Positions 58,169 to 64,000 of a DNA stretch of 64,000 bases are shown in pieces. The translations under genes and the position numbers were made by a program. The notes below the pieces were generated by a model. The model saw only the letters and a list, made by a program, of their open reading frames with translations. It made no database searches and was not told the DNA's origin. This stretch comes from Croceimicrobium sp963977415 (GTDB lineage Bacteria; Bacteroidota; Bacteroidia; Flavobacteriales; Schleiferiaceae): assembly GCA_963977415.1 (NCBI GenBank), contig CAXBOS010000007.1:1-64000 (forward strand), given 5' to 3'. How positions within the stretch are numbered: the stretch's first letter is position 1; each line of letters begins with the position of its first letter.

Positions 58169-58199
58169 CAAATGTAAGAGCATTTTTAATTTCTGCAAA
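58169..58199 (-). promoter_or_regulatory. Promoter of tRNA-Glu and rpsT
   Basis: On the minus strand, a TTTG (58199-58196), a 19-nt spacer, then TACATTTG (58176-58169). Both elements match the Bacteroidota -33/-7 consensus, the most complete such promoter I found in the window. The tRNA begins 27 nt farther down. Confidence 0.7.
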
Positions 58200-58278
58200 C
58201 ACCTCTTCAAAAAAATATCACTTTTATTTCATTTTTATCATAAGAACCTAAATAACAGACACTTAAATTTCACTACTC

Positions 58279-59751
58279 TTAGTAAGCTCTAGCGAAAACA
58301 ACACGTTGAACCGAGTCCTGACCGGTATAAACGCACTTACCTGCTTGTTTATCACCTTCCAAGGGGATGCAACGGATGGTTGCTTTAGTTTCCGTTTTGA
58401 TCTTTTCTTCGGTTTCTGCGGTACCATCCCAGTGCGCTAACACAAAGCCTCCTGCAGCAATCTTAGCTTGGAAGTCTTCCCAGTCGTTTACAGTATGGGT
58501 ATTCTGATCATTAAAAGATTGAGCCTTATTAAAGAGGTTATCTTGAATGTCTTCTAACAGGGACTTAATTCTCTGCTCTATACCTTCCATCGACTCTACC
58601 GACTTAGTCATATTATCCCTACGTGCCAATTCTACGGTATTATTTTCCAAATCTCGCGGCCCCATGGCTATTCTTAAAGGCACGCCCTTCAACTCATATT
58701 CGGCAAATTTCCAACCCGGCTTGTGGGTATCGCGGTTATCGAAGTGCACCGAAACGCCAACCTTCTCTAAGTTTTGCTTTATCTCTTTGGCTTTCGCAGA
58801 AATCTCTACTAATTGATCCTCTCCTCTGTAAATAGGTACTATCACCACCTGATAAGGCGCTAAGTTTGGAGGAAGCACTAAACCATTATCGTCAGAATGG
58901 GTCATTATAAGAGCACCTATCAAGCGCGTACTAACCCCCCAAGATGTGGCCCAAACGTATTCCTCTTTCCCTTCTTTAGAAGCATATTTCACATCAAATG
59001 CCTTGGCGAAATTCTGACCAAGAAAATGACTTGTCCCTGCTTGTAAAGCCTTGCCGTCTTGCATCAAAGCCTCTATACAATAAGTCTCTAGAGCCCCAGC
59101 AAAACGCTCGCTTTCAGTTTTAACCCCTTTTATTACAGGAATGGCCATAAAATTCTGCACAAAGTTGGCATAAACATCAAGCATAGTTTCTGCTTCTTCT
59201 AAAGCCTCTGCTTTGGTGGCGTGCGCCGTATGGCCTTCTTGCCAAAGAAACTCGGCGGTACGAAGAAATAAACGAGTACGCATTTCCCAGCGCACCACAT
59301 TAGCCCATTGGTTTATTTTTAAGGGTAAGTCGCGATAACTTTGCACCCATCTACGGTAAGTATCCCAAATGATGGTTTCAGAAGTTGGTCTTACAATTAA
59401 TTCTTCCTCAAGTTTCGCATCCTCATCTACAATTACTCCTTTACCATCGGGATCATTTTTAAGGCGATAATGAGTTACCACCGCACATTCTTTCGCAAAA
59501 CCCTCCACATGACTGGCTTCCTTGGAAAAAAATGATTTGGGAATGAAAAGTGGAAAGTAGGCATTCTGATGCCCCGTCTGCTTAAATTTAAGATCCAACT
59601 CGGCTTGCATCTTTTCCCAAATAGCATAACCATAAGGCTTTATTACCATAGAACCTCTTACGGCACTATTCTCGGCTAAGTCAGCACGAACCACTAATTC
59701 ATTATACCACTTAGAATAATCCTCTTCTCTTTTCGTTAGTTTCTGAGCCAT
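58279..59751 (-). CDS. proS: Prolyl-tRNA synthetase (archaeal/eukaryal type)
   Basis: Class II synthetase of 490 residues that charges tRNA-Pro. It lacks the INS editing domain of classical bacterial ProRS, and the length fits the archaeal/eukaryal type common in Bacteroidota. RTRLFLRTAEFLWQEGHTAH is motif 2. The C-terminal domain contains ATIRCIPLEGDKQAGKCVYTGQ and ends in a tyrosine, as is typical. It has its own -7 box 41 nt upstream. Confidence 0.95.
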   Translation of the reverse strand: MAQKLTKREEDYSKWYNELVVRADLAENSAVRGSMVIKPYGYAIWEKMQAELDLKFKQTGHQNAYFPLFIPKSFFSKEASHVEGFAKECAVVTHYRLKNDPDGKGVIVDEDAKLEEELIVRPTSETIIWDTYRRWVQSYRDLPLKINQWANVVRWEMRTRLFLRTAEFLWQEGHTAHATKAEALEEAETMLDVYANFVQNFMAIPVIKGVKTESERFAGALETYCIEALMQDGKALQAGTSHFLGQNFAKAFDVKYASKEGKEEYVWATSWGVSTRLIGALIMTHSDDNGLVLPPNLAPYQVVIVPIYRGEDQLVEISAKAKEIKQNLEKVGVSVHFDNRDTHKPGWKFAEYELKGVPLRIAMGPRDLENNTVELARRDNMTKSVESMEGIEQRIKSLLEDIQDNLFNKAQSFNDQNTHTVNDWEDFQAKIAAGGFVLAHWDGTAETEEKIKTETKATIRCIPLEGDKQAGKCVYTGQDSVQRVVFARAY

Positions 59752-59758
59752 ATATTTG
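59751..59758 (+). promoter_or_regulatory. Putative -7 box of the SR-rich lipoprotein gene
   Basis: TATATTTG on the plus strand ends about 75 nt before the ATG at 59834. It overlaps the first bases of divergent proS. Confidence 0.35.
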
Positions 59759-59792
59759 TATCTTGGTATGGAGTTTGTATTATTACGATTGG

Positions 59793-59800
59793 CAAAGCTA
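59793..59800 (-). promoter_or_regulatory. Putative -7 box of proS
   Basis: TAGCTTTG on the minus strand, an exact TAnnTTTG match, ends 41 nt before the proS ATG. Confidence 0.45.
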
Positions 59801-59833
59801 AATATTTAACGTACTCCTAAAAACGCATCGGTC

Positions 59834-61156
59834 ATGAAAAATTTACTTAGTTTATCAATATCACTTTCCATTCTGCTTTTTGGCTGCAGTGGAAGTAAAA
59901 CAGTCGTAAACAATTATGAAGATGGGATTTACTCTAGTCCTGCTTCTGCACCAGTTTCTAATTCTGCTGCGCAAAGTAGTGAAGAGTTTAGTTTAAATGA
60001 TGTAAATCCTAGCGAAAACCAGAACCAAGAGAGTTTTGATTATTACAATCCTGCCGACAACGATGCCAACACTCAACAATTCAGTTCTGGCGGCGATGTA
60101 ATTGTAAACAACTACTATAACCAAGGTTTCCGCAACCCAGGCTTCAATAACGACTTTTATTGGAATAATTGGGGATGGAACAACCCTTACCGCTTCAACT
60201 CTTGGGGCTTCTATGATCCTATCTGCGACCCATGGTTTAACGGAGGTTGGGGATGGAACGTTGGCTGGGGTTACGGTGCCGGCTGGGGATGGAGATCTCA
60301 ATGGGGACCTGGACGTTGGGGCGGTGGATGGAATTCCTACAATGCATATTGGGCCGGTTACAACCAAGGCTTTTACAATGGAGCAGGTGATTTTCGCTTC
60401 GGCCGCAACAGAATATACACTGGAGCAAGAGGAAGTTTTGGTAGAAATGGCTCTTATAACATTAACTCAGGTTCTAGAATTTCTAGACGTAGTGCTTATG
60501 CCAACACACGGTCTTTCAAAAACTCAAGTTCAAGCCGCAGAAGCACTAGCGTAAGCAGCAATCGTAGCACTCGTTTTAGCAATGCAAACATAGTTTCCCG
60601 AGAGGCTAGAACCAGTCAGAGAGTTAGCAATAATCGCAGCGCCACCAGAAGTAACAGATCTGCTACTAGCACTTACAATCAGGCCAGAGCCACAACTGAT
60701 AGAAGTAGAAACCTAAGTCCATCTAATGGTCGTGCAACTAACAGCAGGGGAACTACTACTAGAGGAACGACTACGGAAAGAACTAATTCTAGCAGGTCTA
60801 ACACGAATGCGAGAACAAATGAGGGAACTACCAGAACCAATAACTCTGGCAGAACTAATACTAATATTCGCAGCAGAAGCGAAAGAAACAACAGCTTCCA
60901 AGAAAGAGCGCAAAGTTCTACTCCTAGATCGAATAGTTCTACTAGAACCAATAGCAATTCTAACAGGTCCAACAGTAGTGCTACTAGAAGCAACTCTAGC
61001 AATAGATCTTCATCAAGCCGTAGCGGTTCTGCAAGCCCATCTAGATCTAACAGCAGCAGCGGCGCAAGTCGTTCTAGCAGCGGTAGCAGCAGAAGCAGCT
61101 CCAGCAGTTCAAGCAGAAGCGGTTCAAGCAGAAGCAGCTCAGGTAGAGGACGTTAA
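59834..61156 (+). CDS. Arginine/serine-rich low-complexity lipoprotein
   Basis: A 440-residue predicted lipoprotein; LLFGC gives lipidated Cys18. Residues ~20-90 are acidic and Asn/Ser-rich. About 95-190 are dominated by Trp, Gly, Asn, Phe and Tyr (NNDFYWNNWGWNNPYRFNSWGF). From ~195 to the end the protein is Arg/Ser/Asn/Thr-rich, with dense RS dipeptides in the last ~100 residues and almost no lysine. The order Cys-acidic-aromatic-SR suggests a surface polymer or adhesion tail. Function unknown. It is followed 7 nt later by a FadL-like barrel. Confidence 0.85.
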   Translation: MKNLLSLSISLSILLFGCSGSKTVVNNYEDGIYSSPASAPVSNSAAQSSEEFSLNDVNPSENQNQESFDYYNPADNDANTQQFSSGGDVIVNNYYNQGFRNPGFNNDFYWNNWGWNNPYRFNSWGFYDPICDPWFNGGWGWNVGWGYGAGWGWRSQWGPGRWGGGWNSYNAYWAGYNQGFYNGAGDFRFGRNRIYTGARGSFGRNGSYNINSGSRISRRSAYANTRSFKNSSSSRRSTSVSSNRSTRFSNANIVSREARTSQRVSNNRSATRSNRSATSTYNQARATTDRSRNLSPSNGRATNSRGTTTRGTTTERTNSSRSNTNARTNEGTTRTNNSGRTNTNIRSRSERNNSFQERAQSSTPRSNSSTRTNSNSNRSNSSATRSNSSNRSSSSRSGSASPSRSNSSSGASRSSSGSSRSSSSSSSRSGSSRSSSGRGR

Positions 61157-61163
61157 TTGTTGA

Positions 61164-62705
61164 ATGAAAATGAGAAAACTAAGCTTACTAATGATTTGCA
61201 CTTTAGCTCTCAGCAGTGCATTCGGACAAACGGCAGACGATGTTGCCCTCTTCAATAAAACAGGATTAAACGGCAGCCCCCGATTTACAGCAATGGGGGG
61301 CGCCTTTACCTCTCTCGGTAATGACCCAAGTGCCATAGGAATAAACCCCGCCAGTGGCGCAGTAAATAACTTTAGTGCTATAAATTTTAGCTTTGGGGTT
61401 AATAACGAAAGTGCGAGCCTGAGCAATTTCTATGGCAATAGCAAACTGAATAACGATTTAGGTTCCTCCTTCCAAAACTTCGGATTAAACTTTGTTTTTA
61501 GAGATGACAAAAGCACCCGTTATAGTCTTGCCTTAAACGTAAACCGTTTGGCTAATTTCAGCCGAGAATTTAATATCACAGGCCTCGGCAACGAATATAC
61601 CCTAGGAGAATATTGGGCCGATGAATCCGCGGGCTTAAACCCAGATGTTATTAGCAATGATGCTTATGCCGCTTGGCAAGCCTTTCTTTTAGTGCCAGAC
61701 AGCAATGGAAACATTCAGCAAAATGGCTATGCTTATGGCGAATTAATAAACGGAGAATTGGTTAGCAATAGCAATGTAAATTACTCCGTAGATCAATGGG
61801 GCTCTTTTAACGAAACCAATATTGCTTTTGCAGTAGACAAAAGTTCGAAACTATATTACGGCTTCTCTTTAGGCTTCCCTACCTTAAACTTCAGGCGAGA
61901 AGAGTTTATCACCGAAGATCTCCTAAACTCGAGCAATCCGCCTTACAGTGCGAGCAATTACACTTTTCGCAGACTCAATGATATGAATGCCACCGGCTTC
62001 AACATGAAACTGGGACTAATTTTTAAACCCCTTAAAAACATTAGGGTAGGTCTTTCTTACGAAAGTCCCAGTTGGTATACCATAAATCAATTTTACGAAA
62101 CTGATGTTAGCGCACAATTTACCCAAGCACCAGAAGTAGGACAAGGAACCTTAATTAATAGCGATATTCTTGAAACTGGCCTTTATGCCTATCGCTTACG
62201 CACCCCATCTATTATAAGAGTAGGCCTTAGCGGTGTTCTTTGGAATACACTGGTGCTTAGCGCAGATTACCATAAGCAAGGATTGGGCGACAATAGATTA
62301 TACACGAATAACAGAAGCTTCAATATCGACGAAAGCCTTTTAAACAATGACTTTCAGCCTGTTTTAAATGATTTACTAAACACCGAAAGAGAAACCTTTG
62401 CCTTCGGTGCCGAACTAAAGCTGCAATCTTACTTTTTAAGAGCAGGCTATAGACTAGACGAAAGTGCCTATTTATCTAAATACCAAAAAAATACCGCGCG
62501 TGACTTAACTAGTATTAGCGGCGGTATTGGTTACAATCGCGGACCTTGGTCTTTCGACATCACTTATGTTCAGAGTCAACAAGATTTTACCCAAGTTGGC
62601 TACCGTGGTTTTGACGAAAACGGAGATTCCTTCGAGGTAATTGACGACATTTCAGTAAGCAGCCTAAACCACAATGTAATTTTTGGAGTAGGTTTTAAAT
62701 TCTAA
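61164..62705 (+). CDS. FadL/OmpP1/TodX-like outer-membrane transport protein
   Basis: A 513-residue barrel with a signal peptide ending AFGQ at about residue 22. The N-terminal region ALFNKTGLNGSPRFTAMGGAFTSLGNDPSAIGINPASGA matches the FadL/TodX hatch motif. Later strands include YYGFSLGFPTLNFRREEF and IRVGLSYESPSWYTINQFY, and the C-terminus ends HNVIFGVGFKF. Such proteins move hydrophobic substrates across the outer membrane. Its gene is probably co-transcribed with the SR-rich lipoprotein. Confidence 0.83.
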   Translation: MKMRKLSLLMICTLALSSAFGQTADDVALFNKTGLNGSPRFTAMGGAFTSLGNDPSAIGINPASGAVNNFSAINFSFGVNNESASLSNFYGNSKLNNDLGSSFQNFGLNFVFRDDKSTRYSLALNVNRLANFSREFNITGLGNEYTLGEYWADESAGLNPDVISNDAYAAWQAFLLVPDSNGNIQQNGYAYGELINGELVSNSNVNYSVDQWGSFNETNIAFAVDKSSKLYYGFSLGFPTLNFRREEFITEDLLNSSNPPYSASNYTFRRLNDMNATGFNMKLGLIFKPLKNIRVGLSYESPSWYTINQFYETDVSAQFTQAPEVGQGTLINSDILETGLYAYRLRTPSIIRVGLSGVLWNTLVLSADYHKQGLGDNRLYTNNRSFNIDESLLNNDFQPVLNDLLNTERETFAFGAELKLQSYFLRAGYRLDESAYLSKYQKNTARDLTSISGGIGYNRGPWSFDITYVQSQQDFTQVGYRGFDENGDSFEVIDDISVSSLNHNVIFGVGFKF

Positions 62706-62722
62706 GGAAACCCAATTCCCAT

Positions 62723-62758
62723 AAACCTCTTGTCTTTTATTAGTCAAGAGGTTTTTTT
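62723..62758 (+). terminator. Terminator of the lipoprotein/FadL-like unit
   Basis: A 10-bp stem, AAACCTCTTG with CAAGAGGTTT around a 12-base loop, is followed by a T run. It lies 18 nt after the barrel gene stop. Confidence 0.9.
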
Positions 62759-62880
62759 ATTACTAGCCATCACGCATTTTAAACTTAGAAAGCTAGAGCT
62801 AACCGTGGCTTAGTTTATTTTGATAAATTCGAAGCGATATTTTTACGCTTTAAATTACCCCCTCAAAAGAGAATGAATAA

Positions 62881-64000
62881 ATGAAGTTAAGATCAGCACT
62901 AGCCTTGGCTATTGGATTCGTTTCCAGCCTTTCCGCACAAGAACCAGACTTATCAAAAACCAGCATAAAAGGCCTAAGCTTTCGCGAGATTGGACCCGCA
63001 CTAACCTCTGGTAGAATTGCAGATATCGCCGTAAATCCTAATAATTTTAATGAATACTACGTTGGCGTTGCCAGTGGAGGCTTATGGAAAACCACAAATC
63101 ACGGTATCACCTATGAGCCTCTTTTCGATGGTGAAAGTTCCTACTCTATCGGCTGCGTAAGCCTTGACCCAAGTAACAGCAATGTTGTGTGGGTGGGAAC
63201 TGGCGAAAACAACAACCAACGCTCTGTCCCTTTCGGAGATGGGGTATATAAAAGTAAGGACGGTGGTAAATCTTGGAAAAACGTAGGTCTTAAAAAATCC
63301 GAGCATATCGGAATGATTAAGATTCATCCGACCAATTCTAATATTGTCTATGTGGCTGCTTACGGTCCCTTGTGGAGTGCGGGCGGCGAAAGAGGAATAT
63401 ACAAAAGTACCGATGGTGGCGAAACTTGGGACGCAGTGCTCGAAGTTTCAGAAAACACGGGTTTTAACGAAATTCATTTCGACCCAAGAAACCCAGACAT
63501 TCTTTATGCAGCCGCTCATCAAAGACGCCGTCATGTTTGGACCTATGTAAGTGGCGGTCCGGAAAGCGCCATCTACAAAAGTGAAGACGCTGGAGAAACT
63601 TGGCAAGAACTAAAAAATGGTTTACCCGGCGACAAAGGCAGGATTTCCCTTGCCATTCCCACACAAATGCCCGACAGAGTTTACGCTATGGTTGAAGGTC
63701 ACGGTTTTTACCGATCCAACGATCGCGGGGCTTCTTTTCAAAAATTAGATGATTACAATACCAGCGGAAACTATTATGTAGAGATTGTTGTAGATCCAAC
63801 CAATGCCGATGTTATTTATAGCATGGACACCTATATGCACATTAGCAAAGACGGTGGCAAAACTTGGAATAGGGTATCTGAAAAAAACAAGCACGTAGAT
63901 AATCACTGTTTATGGATTAATCCGAACGACCCGGGCCAATTAATAGCTGGTTGCGATGGGGGACTCTACGAAAGCTACGACTACGGTGAAAACTGGCATT
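62881..64000 (+). CDS. VPS10/sortilin-like repeat protein (partial, runs off the window)
   Basis: The frame is open from the ATG at 62881 to the window edge (373 codons), so the C-terminus is missing. A signal peptide ends SLSAQ at residue 20. FREIGPALTSGRIADIAVNPNNFNEYYVGVASGGLWKTTN and repeats such as GVYKSKDGGKSW, GIYKSTDGGETW, IYKSEDAGETW and MHISKDGGKTW mark VPS10/sortilin-type Asp-box propellers. The role may be peptide or glycan binding. Whether it has a sorting domain cannot be seen. It is a separate unit downstream of a terminator. Confidence 0.88.
   Translation, partial: MKLRSALALAIGFVSSLSAQEPDLSKTSIKGLSFREIGPALTSGRIADIAVNPNNFNEYYVGVASGGLWKTTNHGITYEPLFDGESSYSIGCVSLDPSNSNVVWVGTGENNNQRSVPFGDGVYKSKDGGKSWKNVGLKKSEHIGMIKIHPTNSNIVYVAAYGPLWSAGGERGIYKSTDGGETWDAVLEVSENTGFNEIHFDPRNPDILYAAAHQRRRHVWTYVSGGPESAIYKSEDAGETWQELKNGLPGDKGRISLAIPTQMPDRVYAMVEGHGFYRSNDRGASFQKLDDYNTSGNYYVEIVVDPTNADVIYSMDTYMHISKDGGKTWNRVSEKNKHVDNHCLWINPNDPGQLIAGCDGGLYESYDYGENWH

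Noticed and set aside
60679..61163. Long open frames on both strands inside the SR-rich lipoprotein gene
   Set aside because: They are shadows of a low-complexity AGN/TCN-rich gene. Their proteins are compositionally absurd (Leu/Val- or Ala/Leu-rich) and lack any start context.

Overview
This window looks like the chromosome of a Bacteroidota bacterium, most likely of the order Flavobacteriales. The signs are several secreted proteins with type IX secretion (T9SS) C-terminal sorting domains, a PorQ homologue, the gliding genes gldF and gldG, DUF4340, DUF5686 and LVIVD-type proteins, a type-B ribosomal protein L31, an archaeal/eukaryal-type prolyl-tRNA synthetase, and repeated TAnnTTTG octamers (the Bacteroidota -7 promoter box) just upstream of gene starts. 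Nothing in the sequence allows a genus-level call. Most of the window is vertically inherited housekeeping DNA. I see no prophage, insertion sequence, CRISPR array, restriction system or defence island.

Layout. 1-690 is a gene-free spacer with a 55-bp direct repeat and several small palindromes. 690-5300 (minus strand) holds typA, a secreted CxxC protein with a sorting domain, hemH and an AraC-type regulator. 5458-12581 (plus) is a near-complete heme operon, hemA-hemC-hemD-hemE-hemF-hemB-hemL, ending at a strong terminator. 12670-15528 carries a choice-of-anchor-I exported protein, a DUF2237 protein and a SMUG2-like uracil-DNA glycosylase. 15581-19227 (minus) encodes a 1085-residue exported repeat protein and a small lipoprotein. 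19320-24806 (plus, with one minus Nudix gene) runs dinB, DUF4197, a small secreted protein, ddl, coaD, pyrE and an SRPBCC protein. 24835-30601 holds birA (minus), then rsfS, ftsH, a LUD protein, cdsA, psd and an acyl-CoA-binding protein. 30598-36573 (minus) is cmk-porQ, lon, a GlmU-like enzyme and rpmE. 36746-48683 holds a beta-helix lipoprotein (plus), then minus-strand yaaA, pruA, a phosphatase, dnaN, DUF4340-gldG-gldF, a small monooxygenase-fold protein and a DUF62 protein with an altered catalytic triad. 49042-57056 holds phoH, purC, two barrel proteins, an exonuclease/GIY-YIG fusion (minus), DUF5686 and an LVIVD lipoprotein cluster. 57065-59751 (minus) holds yggS, rpsT, tRNA-Glu and proS. 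59834-64000 (plus) holds an arginine/serine-rich lipoprotein, a FadL-like barrel and the start of a VPS10/sortilin-like protein cut by the window edge.

How the genes work together. The hem operon plus hemH covers tRNA-bound glutamate to heme except for protoporphyrinogen oxidase, which is not in the window. The divergent AraC regulator and a Fur-like inverted repeat in the shared intergenic region suggest local iron or heme control. PorQ, GldF/GldG and the sorting-domain cargo fit a functional T9SS. FtsH, LUD, CdsA, Psd and ACBP form a tight membrane-protein and lipid operon.

The items most worth a second look are the Fur-like site, the triad-altered DUF62 protein, the arginine/serine-rich lipoprotein, the tRNA-Glu/rpsT linkage, an inverted repeat that would hide the typA ribosome-binding site in read-through RNA, and the many -7 boxes placed only 4-13 nt from start codons. 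I do not see a clearly new multi-gene system.
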